A program made the translations under genes and the position numbers. From the NCBI GenBank assembly GCA_040765295.1, contig JAXGSB010000001.1, forward strand, positions 1,426,001 to 1,490,000: a stretch of DNA of 64,000 nucleotides, in the 5' to 3' direction. Source of the DNA: Scatomorpha sp040765295 (GTDB taxonomy: Bacteria > Bacillota > Clostridia > Oscillospirales > Oscillospiraceae). A model generated the notes under the pieces. It searched no databases. It had not been told where the DNA came from and saw only the letters and a list, made by a program, of their open reading frames with translations. This document shows positions 6,850 to 15,933 of the stretch, one piece after another. Numbering within the stretch: position 1 is the stretch's first letter; every line of letters begins with the position of its first letter.

Positions 6850-8598
6850 ATGAAGCATTACATGGCTGAGAAGGCATTTGTATTCGATAATGCTTATCTT
6901 ATGGCAGAGTGGGATTGGGAAGAAAACGAAAAATGTGGCCTTGATCCTACAAAACTAACACTCGGAAGCGGGAAAATAGTGAATTGGGTCTGCTCAAAAG
7001 GACATAAATGGCCAACTTCGATTTATCACAGAGTGGCGAGAGGAACAAACTGCCCGTACTGCTCCAACAAAAAAATCTTACCGGGATATAATGACCTGAA
7101 GTCACAGCGCCCAGATTTAATGGCAGATTGGGATTATGAAGTAAATACGATTGACCCATCAACTGTGGCGATTAAATCTAACAAAACAGCTGCTTGGGTC
7201 TGCCCAAAAGGGCATAAGTACAGCAAGGCTATTTATAAGCGTGCTGCCGGAGAAGGATGTCCTACTTGCGCCAAAGCATTAAGGACATCCTTTCCTGAAC
7301 AATGCTTTTTCTTTTACATAAAAAAGGTATATTTGGATGCTATAAACAGCTATCGTGATATCTTTGAAAACGGAATGGAACTAGATATTTATATTCCGTC
7401 TATCAAAACCGGGATTGAATATGATGGGTCTTTTTGGCATGACAAAACCAGTCTGTCACGAGAAGAAAAGAAATATCAGATTTGCAAGGAAAACAGCATT
7501 CGCCTATTCAGAATAAAAGAGGGCGCATTCACTGAATTCTCAAATACCGCAGACAGAATTTGGTATATACCCAAGAAACGCGATTACCGGCTGTTGGATT
7601 ATTATATAACGGACTTTCTCAAGCATCTTACATTTTGGTCAGCAGACTTGCCCCAAGTAAATGTTGCAAGAGATAAAACTGAAATACTGGAATTCAAAAC
7701 GCTAAGATTTGAAGATTCTTTAGCGTTCCTATGCCCGGAGATCGCCAAAGAATGGCATCTCTCAAAAAATGGGAAACTTTCGCCAGATCTTTTCATTCCT
7801 GGCAGCGCGGAAATAGTGTGGTGGCGCTGTCCCCAATGTGGGAACGAATGGAGAGCTTCCATCGTTAACAGAACAAAAGGGCATAGATGTGATGTCTGTG
7901 CTACTGCAAAAAGGAAAATCACAAAAAAGGTAACACTTCTATCAAAACGTGGAAGTATCGATAAAGAATGGTGCCTGTTGGATTGGGATTACGAAGAAAA
8001 CGAGTATGGCCCGGATCACTACACCAACGGAAGCGGAGAAGTTGTGGGATGGAAATGCCACACATGCGGCCATAAATGGAAGACGCCAATCTGTAATCGA
8101 ACAAGAGATTACAAAAATGGCTGTCCATTGTGCTCAGGGAAAGTAATCGTAGCGGGTGTAAATGATCTGCCTACAGTAATGCCAGACCTGATGAAGGAAT
8201 GGGACTATGAGCACAATAAGGAGATTGACCCGACAACGGTCGGTCGTGGCAGCCATGAATCTGTCTCATGGAAATGCAAAAAATGCGGTTATATTTGGTC
8301 AGCACAAATCTATAACCGAGCCAACGGAAAAGGCTGCCCTTGCTGTGCTAACAGAGTCGTTGTTCCCGGAATCAATGATTTAGCCACGACTGATCCTGAG
8401 CTTGCCGCAGAGTGGCACCCAATGTTGAATTCTATAAAGCCGACGGAAGTTACCCGCGGCCAGTCAAAAATGATTTATTGGATATGCTCAAAATGCAGAA
8501 ATGTTTGGCAGGATACACTCAATCACAGAAGCAGTGGTCGTGGATGCAGTAATTGCAAAAAGCAACTCAACCGAGCGAAGAAGCAAAAAGTTATGTAA
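6850..8598 (+). CDS. Multi-zinc-ribbon protein with embedded Vsr-like nuclease domain
   Basis: A 582-residue protein made of six zinc-ribbon/treble-clef repeats (DUF4379-like), roughly residues 17-85, 90-145, 295-360, 376-440, 440-505 and 510-575. Each reads as an EWD/DWD stretch, then W-x-C-x2/3-C-or-H-G-H-x-W, then G-C-P-x-C. Between repeats two and three lies a PD-(D/E)XK domain of the Vsr class: ELDIYIPS (Asp179) and GIEYDGSFWH (Glu190, Asp192, Trp196, His197), matching the DG-x-FWH core of Vsr. It is therefore probably a DNA nuclease that reads DNA through the ribbons. Family members are usually uncharacterised and sit in accessory regions, as here between an IS and a tRNA gene. Target and biological role are unknown; defence or selfish-element function is inference. 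Confidence 0.8.
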   Translation: MKHYMAEKAFVFDNAYLMAEWDWEENEKCGLDPTKLTLGSGKIVNWVCSKGHKWPTSIYHRVARGTNCPYCSNKKILPGYNDLKSQRPDLMADWDYEVNTIDPSTVAIKSNKTAAWVCPKGHKYSKAIYKRAAGEGCPTCAKALRTSFPEQCFFFYIKKVYLDAINSYRDIFENGMELDIYIPSIKTGIEYDGSFWHDKTSLSREEKKYQICKENSIRLFRIKEGAFTEFSNTADRIWYIPKKRDYRLLDYYITDFLKHLTFWSADLPQVNVARDKTEILEFKTLRFEDSLAFLCPEIAKEWHLSKNGKLSPDLFIPGSAEIVWWRCPQCGNEWRASIVNRTKGHRCDVCATAKRKITKKVTLLSKRGSIDKEWCLLDWDYEENEYGPDHYTNGSGEVVGWKCHTCGHKWKTPICNRTRDYKNGCPLCSGKVIVAGVNDLPTVMPDLMKEWDYEHNKEIDPTTVGRGSHESVSWKCKKCGYIWSAQIYNRANGKGCPCCANRVVVPGINDLATTDPELAAEWHPMLNSIKPTEVTRGQSKMIYWICSKCRNVWQDTLNHRSSGRGCSNCKKQLNRAKKQKVM

Positions 8599-8675
8599 AC
8601 AGCAATCGCCAAAAGGTTTGATGTGGCGGGTGCATATTTATGTTCTGTTTTCCCCTGAAACATTATTCGCTAGAT

Positions 8676-8718
8676 ATGCGAGGCGATGGATTCTTGTCAT
8701 GAACCCATCGCCTCGCAT
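8676..8718. repeat. Perfect 14-bp inverted repeat without T run
   Basis: ATGCGAGGCGATGG at 8676-8689 and its exact complement at 8705-8718, with a 15-base loop. It follows the nuclease gene by about 80 bases. No run of T follows on either strand, so it is a poor intrinsic terminator and could be a transcript-stabilising stem or a recombination site. Confidence 0.6.
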
Positions 8719-8754
8719 GTCGGCTTATACCAAGGCATTTCCCGGTATAAACGC

Positions 8755-8789
8755 AAAAAAGTACACAGGCTATTGCATCATAGCCTGTG
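8755..8789 (-). terminator. Terminator of the tRNA-fMet gene
   Basis: A 9-base-pair stem (8764-8772 with 8781-8789) followed on the minus strand by TACTTTTTT. It lies 9 bases past the CCA end of the tRNA gene. Confidence 0.8.
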
Positions 8790-8797
8790 CACCAAGG

Positions 8798-8874
<77 letters not shown>

Positions 8875-8887
8875 ATATTGCTTTATT

Positions 8888-8916
8888 ATGATACCACATT
8901 GAAAAAGCTATGTCAA
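8888..8916 (-). promoter_or_regulatory. Promoter of tRNA-fMet
   Basis: Minus-strand TTGACA (8916-8911), 17-base spacer, TATCAT (8893-8888), ending 14 bases before the tRNA 5' end. Confidence 0.75.
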
Positions 8917-8946
8917 GTTTGGGGCATTTAGCTTTTAAATTTAGTC

Positions 8947-9975
8947 TTAAAATTCTTTTGGAAGTCTCAGCATTTCGGGGCAGATATCTTCAAGTTTTCG
9001 CGCACCTGTGAGAAGCATTGTCTCAACAAGCTCATCACTGAGCTTGTTAAAATATGAGAGTATGCCCTCTTTGCCGCCGCCGTAATAGGAAATGAGGAAA
9101 GGCCTGCAAATCATGGCCGCATCGGCGCCAAGAGCAAGAGCCTTAAACACATCCAGTCCTGTTCTTATGCCGCCATCGACAATAATCTTGCAGTCTTTAC
9201 CCACCGCTGCGGCAATCTCGGGCAAAACCTCCGCTGTGGAAGGGCCTTCCGCAAAGGCGCGGCCGCCGTGGTTTGAAACTATAATTCCGCTTGCCCCCGC
9301 TTCCAGCGCCTTTTCTGCGCTGCGAGGGGTCATTATTCCCTTTATAATCACGGGTCTTTCGGCAAAATCTATGAGCTCTTTAAGCTCGGAGACAGATTTC
9401 GTCCTCTTCCCCTTCTTGAGTGAGCCATAGTGCGGCAGACCGATTGAATCTATGACATAGCTTATAAGAAACACATTGTATTTTTTGGCAAGCTCTATTT
9501 CTTTTTTCATTCTTTCGGGATTCATCGGGTTTATGACGGGTACACCCGCTCCGTTATTGGCTTTGCTCGCCTCTAAGGCTCTTGCAAGTGTTTCTTCTAC
9601 GATACCGTCGCCGAAGAACGAGGCCGTTCCCGCATCACTAGCGGCTGCAATGGCACAGTCGTTATAGTCTTTGATGTCATCGCCTTCATTGTACTGTATG
9701 GCCAGATCCCCCACCGGAGCGGTGAAAACCGGAAGCCTTAAGTTCTTGCCAAAAAACTCAAACTCCGTATTTATCTCCTCATACGGGCAGAGACAGTCCA
9801 TGTTGAGCTTGATTTTTAGCCAGCCTTCTCTGTTGGTGAGGGCCGGATTGCCGGGACCCTTGGAGCCCGGTCCGGGCACAAGGTTTCCACAGGCTCTGCC
9901 ATTGCAGTCGGGGCAGACCTTGCATTTGGGGCCTATGCGCTTTTTGGCGTTTTCAAGTACCTGAGAATATTCCAT
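8947..9975 (-). CDS. FMN-dependent alpha-hydroxy-acid dehydrogenase family protein
   Basis: The 342-residue product is a TIM-barrel flavoprotein of the glycolate oxidase/lactate dehydrogenase family. Visible are VIIKGIMTPRSAEKALEAG (FMN Lys), GIIVSNHGGRAF with the active-site His and Arg, and IIVDGGIRTGLDVFKALALG (phosphate binding). The N-terminus is unusual, with CKVCPDCNGRACGN near residues 18-31 and a further MDCLC, suggesting a metal or cluster site; this form occurs in anaerobic Bacillota. Start ATG 9975 has AGGAGGAAAAA before it; the longer frame would run into trkH and is rejected. The substrate is unknown, and in an anaerobe it probably acts as a dehydrogenase. It lies 11 bases after trkH. 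Confidence 0.85.
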   Translation of the reverse strand: MEYSQVLENAKKRIGPKCKVCPDCNGRACGNLVPGPGSKGPGNPALTNREGWLKIKLNMDCLCPYEEINTEFEFFGKNLRLPVFTAPVGDLAIQYNEGDDIKDYNDCAIAAASDAGTASFFGDGIVEETLARALEASKANNGAGVPVINPMNPERMKKEIELAKKYNVFLISYVIDSIGLPHYGSLKKGKRTKSVSELKELIDFAERPVIIKGIMTPRSAEKALEAGASGIIVSNHGGRAFAEGPSTAEVLPEIAAAVGKDCKIIVDGGIRTGLDVFKALALGADAAMICRPFLISYYGGGKEGILSYFNKLSDELVETMLLTGARKLEDICPEMLRLPKEF

Positions 9976-9986
9976 ATTTTTTCCTC

Positions 9987-11432
9987 CTAAGCTTTTCTCC
10001 ATGTTTCGGGCATAAATATTATAAATATCGGGAAAATTTCCAGTCTCCCTATGAGCATTGCCATTGAAAGTATGAGTTTTGTAAACCCGCTGAGCGCCAT
10101 GAAGTTCTCCATTGGGCCGAACTTCGCCAAGGCAGGCCCGGTATTCCCAATACATGTTATCGCTGCGCTTACGCTGCTTTCTATATCGAAACCGTTGAGA
10201 GAAACGGCAACCGTTGCAATACCGATAACCGCTATATAGATAAAGAAGTAGACGAAGATGAGATAAACACTCTGCTTGTCGACTACCTCTCCCCCAACTT
10301 TCACCTTAACCGTGCTCCTCGGACTGAGAGCTTTGAGGCTTTCCAAAAGCGAGGCCTTCACAAGCACCATAATTCTTATAACCTTAAGGCCGCCGCCGGT
10401 ACTAGAAGCGCAGGCCCCTATAATCATTACCGCAAGAAGCACCAGCCTTGAGTATGAGGGCCAGAGCGCAAAGTCTGTTGAACTGAAGCCTGTCGTGGAT
10501 ATTATTGAGGAAACTTGGAAAAATGCATGCCTTAGTCCTCCAAAAAATCCGCCGTATAGGTCTTGGATATCGAGGCTTATCGTTATTACAGCAAAGGTAA
10601 CTATTGCATAGAAGACCCAAACCTCGGATATCTTAAAGGCGTTTTTGAATTTTCTTGCCAAAATCAAGAAGAAAAAACTGAAATTTGTGGCAAAAAGAAG
10701 CATAAAAATGCCGAGTACAATCTCGAAATAGAGGTTGTTATACTGGCCTATCGAGAGCGCTTTTACACTGAATCCGCCTGTGGCTGCCGTTGCGAAGGCG
10801 TGGTTGATTGAATCAAAGAAACTCATTCCGCCCGCAAGCAAAAGCACAATAAGTATCACGGTGAGAGCAATATAAATCATATAACTTATTGCCGAGCTTG
10901 TGCGCATTTTGGGCGCGAGTTTTCCGAACTTTGGACCGGGTACCTCAGCTCTCATTATGTGAATTGAGCTTTTTTCGACAAGAGGAGTAACTGCCATTAT
11001 GAAAACCAGAACTCCCATGCCGCCAATCCACTGGGTTATGCTGCGCCAAAGAAGGAGCGCCTTGTTAACTTCCTCGGGGTTTTTAAACACGCTGGAGCCT
11101 GTTGTTGTGAATCCCGAAACCGTTTCGAAAAAGGCATCTGCAAATGTGGGGAGCTGCTTTGAGAACACAAAAGGCAGAGCGCCTATTGCCGATATGATAA
11201 TCCACGAGAGCGCTACAGAAGCCAGCCCCTCTCTCGCATAAACTGCATGTTTTTCCGGCTTAAAAAACCAAAGCATTAACGCTATGGCGGCCGCTATAAT
11301 TATTGTGTATATATACTCGCTGAAGGTTTCTTTGTAATACAGCGCCGTGAATAGGGGAATAAGAAGCAATACAGCTTCTAAAATAAGCACTCTGCTTAAA
11401 ATCTGCGCGACGATTCTTTTATTCATATTCAA
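9987..11432 (-). CDS. trkH: Trk/Ktr potassium transporter membrane subunit
   Basis: A 481-residue integral membrane protein of the TrkH/KtrB family. The four filter-loop regions that form the K+ pore are recognisable as GFTTTGSSVF, ATAATGGFSV, IISTTGFSS and CIGNTGPAL, each with the conserved Gly. About ten membrane segments are visible. It takes up potassium with TrkA, whose gene lies immediately upstream (20-base gap), so the two form one complex. Length fits TrkH better than the shorter KtrB. The first ATG (11432) and the second (11426) are equally possible. Confidence 0.93.
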   Translation of the reverse strand: MNMNKRIVAQILSRVLILEAVLLLIPLFTALYYKETFSEYIYTIIIAAAIALMLWFFKPEKHAVYAREGLASVALSWIIISAIGALPFVFSKQLPTFADAFFETVSGFTTTGSSVFKNPEEVNKALLLWRSITQWIGGMGVLVFIMAVTPLVEKSSIHIMRAEVPGPKFGKLAPKMRTSSAISYMIYIALTVILIVLLLAGGMSFFDSINHAFATAATGGFSVKALSIGQYNNLYFEIVLGIFMLLFATNFSFFFLILARKFKNAFKISEVWVFYAIVTFAVITISLDIQDLYGGFFGGLRHAFFQVSSIISTTGFSSTDFALWPSYSRLVLLAVMIIGACASSTGGGLKVIRIMVLVKASLLESLKALSPRSTVKVKVGGEVVDKQSVYLIFVYFFIYIAVIGIATVAVSLNGFDIESSVSAAITCIGNTGPALAKFGPMENFMALSGFTKLILSMAMLIGRLEIFPIFIIFMPETWRKA

Positions 11433-11452
11433 GCTCTGCCAATCTTACAGTT

Positions 11453-12817
11453 CTATTCATAAAAAATATCTTCAAACTTCCGAACTTCAGTAGATCCACT
11501 GACCACTATTACCGTGTCTCCCCTCTTAATGCTGTCGCTGCCTCCGGGGATTATGCACTTATCGGCCCTGATTATCGATCCGATTATAACTTTTTTTCTT
11601 ATCTTAAGCTCGCTCAGCGGTTTACCCAAGTGCAGGCTGTCTTCGACTATTTTAAACTCCAGAACCTCTGCTTTGCCGTCCGCTATCTTGTGCAGGGCCA
11701 TAATATCCGCAGAGGATATGGATTCCGCAACGCCTCTGACATAGGAAGACACAAAATCCGCCGCAACGCTTGTCGGCATAATGACGCTGTCGAGCTCGCT
11801 GACGTCGAACATGCTTCTGTATCTGCTGTCTTTGAGCTTGGTTATAACCTTGCAACCGCTGACTTTTTTGGCATAAATCGAACTTATGATGTTGTCCTGA
11901 TCGCTGCCGCTGAGAGCCACAAAGGCATCGGTATTCCCTATTCCCTCTTCGAGCAAAAGATCGGGGTCGGCGCCTTCACCTAAAATAACCTGAGATTTGG
12001 GCAGAATGTCTTTTATAATTTCGCAGTGCTCCGGAACTCTCTCGATTATCTTAACTCTGATTCCGGACTGCAGGAGGAGCTTCCCGAGATAAAGCGAGAT
12101 TCTGCCGCCGCCAAGAAGCAAAACATCTTTAATTTTTCTTTTATATATGCCGTATGTCTTTATAAACTCGTGTACGCCGTCTGTTGCGCCTACAACATAG
12201 GCTATATCCCCCGCCATGAGCACCGTTGTTCCCTTGGGAATAATAATTTCTTCACCGCGCTTTACAAGGCAGATAAGAATCCTTGACTTTGAGCCAGGCT
12301 TGTTCAACATGGTGAGCGGCATATTCTCGAGCTCCATACCGTGAGAAATTACAAATTCAACTATCTCGGCCTTCCCCTTGGCAAAGGAGTCAACCTTTGC
12401 AGCTGAGGGGTAGCGAAGTATGCGTGAAATTTCGATGGCTGTTTCGTTCTCGGGATTGAAAAACAGGGATATTCCCAGCTCTTCTTTGAGGAAAACCATC
12501 TGCCTGTAGTATTCCACAGTACGTACTCTTGCTATGGCATGCTTGACGCCGAGTTTTTTTGCCATGAGACAGCAGAGCATGTTCATGGCATCGTCGTCAG
12601 TAACAGCTATAAATAAATCGGCATCGGCTGTTCCGGCTTCTTCAAGAATATAGTGATCCATACCGTTGCCGGTAATAGTCATTATGTCAACCGAACCGGC
12701 TATTTCCTCGATTCTGTTTTCATCGATATCTACTGCTGTTATGTCATGTCCCTCTTCTGAAAGGCGCATGGCTATGGCTTTGCCAACCGTTCCAAGCCCA
12801 ACCATCGTTATTTTCAT
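11453..12817 (-). CDS. trkA: Trk system potassium uptake regulator TrkA
   Basis: A 454-residue cytoplasmic ring-forming protein with two RCK modules in tandem. Each begins with a Rossmann motif: MVGLGTVGKAIAMRL near residue 5 and LLLGGGRISLYLGKLL near 235, both followed by an acidic residue at the strand end (AVDID, IIERV). Each module ends in a TrkA-C domain. It gates TrkH in response to nucleotide binding. Its start overlaps the stop of the upstream exonuclease gene by 4 bases (ATGA), showing translational coupling in the unit running from the promoter at 13834-13862. Confidence 0.95.
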   Translation of the reverse strand: MKITMVGLGTVGKAIAMRLSEEGHDITAVDIDENRIEEIAGSVDIMTITGNGMDHYILEEAGTADADLFIAVTDDDAMNMLCCLMAKKLGVKHAIARVRTVEYYRQMVFLKEELGISLFFNPENETAIEISRILRYPSAAKVDSFAKGKAEIVEFVISHGMELENMPLTMLNKPGSKSRILICLVKRGEEIIIPKGTTVLMAGDIAYVVGATDGVHEFIKTYGIYKRKIKDVLLLGGGRISLYLGKLLLQSGIRVKIIERVPEHCEIIKDILPKSQVILGEGADPDLLLEEGIGNTDAFVALSGSDQDNIISSIYAKKVSGCKVITKLKDSRYRSMFDVSELDSVIMPTSVAADFVSSYVRGVAESISSADIMALHKIADGKAEVLEFKIVEDSLHLGKPLSELKIRKKVIIGSIIRADKCIIPGGSDSIKRGDTVIVVSGSTEVRKFEDIFYE

Positions 12818-13791
12818 TGACTTTCTCCTCGTTCTCTGCTCTTTTTTGTTGCGCCGCGTCTGCGCTTTTGATAGGACATTCTGCTCTTGTGCAGCTTTAT
12901 CATGTCTTCGTCCGCCTCGTAGAAAATTCCCGAGACAAGAAAAAGCCCAATTTCGTTTTTCTTGAACTTAAGCCTTATCATTGTTTTCGGATGCTGAGGA
13001 CATTTGAAGATGTTTATATATCTCTGTCCGCCCTGCCTTGCCCACCTGCCGCCGGACATTATCTCTCCGCAAATAGGGCAAAATGGTGATACGGCTTCTG
13101 GGCTTGCAAAGAATTCACCCTTTGAGGCAAACTCGCCATATTCCTTGCGAAGAAGAGCTTCGCTGTATTCATCAGTTTCTACCTCGACTGCTTTTTTCAT
13201 CCTCTGGCCCGTCTTTAGAGCAGTGTACTGTCTCAGTCCCTCTTCCATATTGAGCTTTTCGCAGACCAGAGCTGTGTTATAAGCGTCGCCCAGAGCATCG
13301 TGCGCCACTCGGGTCTGCTCTATGCCGAAGTGTTCCATGGCAGTGCTGAGAGCCTTTTGGCTCTTGTCTCCATTGATTTGCATATTGAATATCTGCTGAA
13401 GGTTTATCCAGCCGCTTATCCAATCCCAATCACAGTCGTGCACCATGATGTTTTCTTCCATTATGCCTTTATCGTCTGCTCCCCAAGTGATAAAAAAAAC
13501 ATTTTCTCCACAATATTCACGCAAAAGCTCGAATGCCTCTGTAAAAGGAAGACCGTTTTTGAGTCTCTCCTTGCCTATCCCCGTAAGCTTTTTGACCTTT
13601 CTGTGCATTCTTCTGAAATACACGGGTTTGACATCGCAGTTAAATTCCGATATGAGCTTGAAATTCCTGTCCAGCTTAACGGCGCCGATTTGTATTATTT
13701 CTCCATGCAAATGTATTGGCAGTCTGTGAAAAACGGATGATTTGGAACTTGTGGCTTGATTCCATTCCAAATCTATCACTACATAATTCAT
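12814..13791 (-). CDS. DEDD-type 3'-5' exonuclease (KapD/ERI-like) with C-terminal zinc-binding part
   Basis: The 325-residue protein begins with the ExoI motif VIDLEWNQ (Asp and Glu ligands) at residues 4-11. ExoII-like ITWGADDKGIMEEN lies near 98-111, and the ExoIII motif is HDALGDAYNTALV near 163-175. This is the DEDDh exonuclease arrangement, typical of enzymes that trim RNA or DNA 3' ends with two metal ions. After the domain comes a region with FCPICGE and a later FKCPQH, probably a zinc ribbon, and a basic tail rich in Lys and Arg. The target is unknown. It is the first gene of the unit with trkA and trkH. Confidence 0.85.
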   Translation of the reverse strand: MNYVVIDLEWNQATSSKSSVFHRLPIHLHGEIIQIGAVKLDRNFKLISEFNCDVKPVYFRRMHRKVKKLTGIGKERLKNGLPFTEAFELLREYCGENVFFITWGADDKGIMEENIMVHDCDWDWISGWINLQQIFNMQINGDKSQKALSTAMEHFGIEQTRVAHDALGDAYNTALVCEKLNMEEGLRQYTALKTGQRMKKAVEVETDEYSEALLRKEYGEFASKGEFFASPEAVSPFCPICGEIMSGGRWARQGGQRYINIFKCPQHPKTMIRLKFKKNEIGLFLVSGIFYEADEDMIKLHKSRMSYQKRRRGATKKSRERGESQ

Positions 13792-13833
13792 ATTTTCCGC
13801 TTATCTCCTAACGTTCCATCTAATCAGGAAATT

Positions 13834-13862
13834 ATTATATCACTATAGTATTCGCTTTTCAA
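13834..13862 (-). promoter_or_regulatory. Promoter of the exonuclease-trkA-trkH unit
   Basis: Minus-strand TTGAAA (13862-13857), 17-base spacer, TATAAT (13839-13834). Confidence 0.75.
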
Positions 13863-13920
13863 ACGCAATCACAGCGCCGCTCCATATATAATTCGCTTTA
13901 TTTGATTTTGACTGCGCCGC

Positions 13921-13948
13921 TTGAATTTCGGCATTAGTTTGCTATACT
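13921..13948 (+). promoter_or_regulatory. Promoter of murF
   Basis: TTGAAT at 13921-13926, 16-base spacer, TATACT at 13943-13948; the murF ATG follows 33 bases later after GGAGGAAA. Confidence 0.65.
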
Positions 13949-13981
13949 TAGGGCAGAAAACTCGTTTTATGCGGAGGAAAT

Positions 13982-15316
13982 ATGAGAATTTTAAGCATAT
14001 CGGAGCTTTGCGCTTTTTGCGAGGGCAAACTTTTGGGCCCGCAAACAGAAAGACCCGTCAAACACATAGTCAGGGATAATCGCGAAGTAGAGGAAGACTT
14101 TTGCTTTGCGGCAATAAAGGGCGAGCGCCTTGACGGACATGATTTTTGCCTTGATGCAGCCAATCGGGGCGCTTCATGCTGTATTACGGAAAAACTTGTT
14201 CCGGAGCTCGGCGTGCCCTCTATTTTGGTTGAAAGTGTACCCGAGGCTCTTATTAAAATCGCCACAGCCTTGAGACAGGAGCTGAACATACCTGTTGTTG
14301 CCGTAATCGGCTCTTCGGGTAAAACAACTACCAAAGAGATGCTTTATTCGGTTCTGTCCCAAAAATACAAGGTCTTAAAAAACGAGGGAAACTACAACAA
14401 CCTCTTGGGTGTACCGCTGACGATTTTTAGGATTAATCCCGAGCATGAGCTTGCCGTTTTGGAGCTGGGAATAAGTGAGTTCGGCGAAATGAGCCGTCTT
14501 GCGCAAATAGCAATGCCCGATTATGCGGTTTTCACCTCTGTCGATCGCTCTCACACCGACAATCTCCATGACCTCAATGGAGTTTTGAAGGCCAAGTCCG
14601 AGCTTTTTAATTATATGAATTCAAGTTCCAATGTATATTTGAGCTTTGATGACAAACTTTTGAGAAGCTTGAAGCTAAGGCAGCAGAGTTGCTTTTACGG
14701 AACGGCTGACGGCGCCGACGCTTTGGCCTTCGACATCGGATATAAGGGAGCCGGAGGCATCGAGTTTAATCTTAAATATAAGGGCAGAGAGCTCTCGCTT
14801 AAAAGCGCAGAGTTCGGAAGACATATTGTCTATGCCGCCTCTGCCGCCGCAGCGCTTGCAATTGACTTGGGGCTGAGTGACGATGAAATTATAAGGGGAG
14901 TTTTGAGCTATAAGCCTGTTGGAAGCCGCGCCAGACTCTATGACTCGATGGGTTTTACCCTGATTGACGATGCTTATAACGCAAACCCGGAATCACTTAT
15001 TCTTTCGCTGAAGTCTATGACCGACCTTGACGGCAGAAAAATTGCCGTTTTGGGCGATATGTACGGTTTGGGTGAGGATGCGCCCTCGATGCAGGAGGAG
15101 TGTGTGGATTTTGCCCTTGGTCTGGGCATTGAAGTTATGAGCTGCGGGCGCCGTTTCCCAAAGGGTAAAACCTTGCACTATGAGAGCAAAGAGGCTCTTA
15201 AAATTGCTCTTTCAAAAAAGATTGAGAAAGGCGACTGTGTGCTTGTAAAGGCTTCGCATGCCAGCGGTTTTGAGGAAATTTCTTCCTTTTTGAAGGAACT
15301 GGATTTGAAGGCCTAA
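13982..15316 (+). CDS. murF: UDP-MurNAc-tripeptide--D-Ala-D-Ala ligase
   Basis: A 444-residue Mur ligase. The order is an N-terminal UDP-binding domain, the ATP loop VIGSSGKTTTKEM at about residues 109-121, the central LLGVPLTIFRI and LELGISEFGEM stretches, and the C-terminal DDAYNANPESL typical of MurF. It adds D-Ala-D-Ala to the peptidoglycan precursor in the cytoplasm. It stands alone with its own promoter, away from a division/cell-wall cluster. Length and motifs suit MurF rather than MurE or MurC; a paralogous MurF-like ligase cannot be fully excluded because the main mur cluster is not in view. Confidence 0.9.
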   Translation: MRILSISELCAFCEGKLLGPQTERPVKHIVRDNREVEEDFCFAAIKGERLDGHDFCLDAANRGASCCITEKLVPELGVPSILVESVPEALIKIATALRQELNIPVVAVIGSSGKTTTKEMLYSVLSQKYKVLKNEGNYNNLLGVPLTIFRINPEHELAVLELGISEFGEMSRLAQIAMPDYAVFTSVDRSHTDNLHDLNGVLKAKSELFNYMNSSSNVYLSFDDKLLRSLKLRQQSCFYGTADGADALAFDIGYKGAGGIEFNLKYKGRELSLKSAEFGRHIVYAASAAAALAIDLGLSDDEIIRGVLSYKPVGSRARLYDSMGFTLIDDAYNANPESLILSLKSMTDLDGRKIAVLGDMYGLGEDAPSMQEECVDFALGLGIEVMSCGRRFPKGKTLHYESKEALKIALSKKIEKGDCVLVKASHASGFEEISSFLKELDLKA

Positions 15317-15353
15317 GCTCCAATTTTAGATTTTCGCCCGTTTTATTAAAGTT

Positions 15354-15382
15354 TTGAATCTTGAAGACAGATGTGCTAGAAT
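15354..15382 (+). promoter_or_regulatory. Promoter of the small membrane protein gene
   Basis: TTGAAT at 15354-15359, 17-base spacer, TAGAAT at 15377-15382. Confidence 0.65.
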
Positions 15383-15412
15383 ATTTTATCGACTGAAAGC
15401 AGGTGGACGCAG

Positions 15413-15727
15413 ATGATTGAGATGTGGATACTTTTCGGATTTTTGTGCCTTGTCACTACAGTTTTGAACTTGGTTTGGACTCTAAAGAAAAAACATAAGG
15501 CGGCCAACTGGGCGGCCTTCGGCTCTTTATGCTTTTTGGCCTTCGAGCTGCTCTCGGAGTATTACCTTATCTCTAAGTGTGTTTTGTCGAGTGACTGGGA
15601 TGCCATTTGCGAGACTGTCCCCTATATGATGAATATACTCATTGGCTTTACAGTAATTATTTTATCTATTAATGCCCTGCTGCTTATAATAAGATGCAGA
15701 GCCCATGAAACAGATATACCCGTATAA
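15413..15727 (+). CDS. Small three-segment membrane protein of unknown function
   Basis: A 104-residue hydrophobic protein that I do not recognise. Three membrane segments are visible: residues 4-22, about 32-52 (WAAFGSLCFLAFELLSEYYL) and about 75-98 (ILIGFTVIILSINALLLII). A basic loop KKKHK lies between the first two, suggesting an outside N-terminus with that loop inside. It has its own promoter, a GCAGGTGG ribosome site and the strong terminator at 15828-15872, so it is a single-gene transcription unit and probably genuine. Confidence 0.75.
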   Translation: MIEMWILFGFLCLVTTVLNLVWTLKKKHKAANWAAFGSLCFLAFELLSEYYLISKCVLSSDWDAICETVPYMMNILIGFTVIILSINALLLIIRCRAHETDIPV

Positions 15728-15827
15728 ACATTTTACATATTTAATCCCAGCTATAGAGTTAAAATTTTATATATAAGTCCGCGCTTTTAAAACGGGAATA
15801 TTTTATATTTTTTAAACAAATTCTTAT

Positions 15828-15872
15828 AAAACGTTATCGCAGGGTCTTAGACCTCTGCGATAACGTTTTATT
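15828..15872 (+). terminator. Terminator after the small membrane protein gene
   Basis: A 15-base-pair stem (15828-15842 with 15855-15869), extended inward by GGTC/GACC with one bulge, then TTTTATTATA. The symmetric A/T flanks allow action on both strands. Confidence 0.8.
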
Positions 15873-15933
15873 ATATGAGTTTTTTGGATCTGCAATCCAA
15901 GCTTGTGCAGAGAAGGGCGGTGCCGCAGTTCAA

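Noticed and set aside
9976..10155. Extension of the hydroxy-acid dehydrogenase frame
   Set aside because: It would run into trkH; ATG 9975 has an ideal ribosome site.
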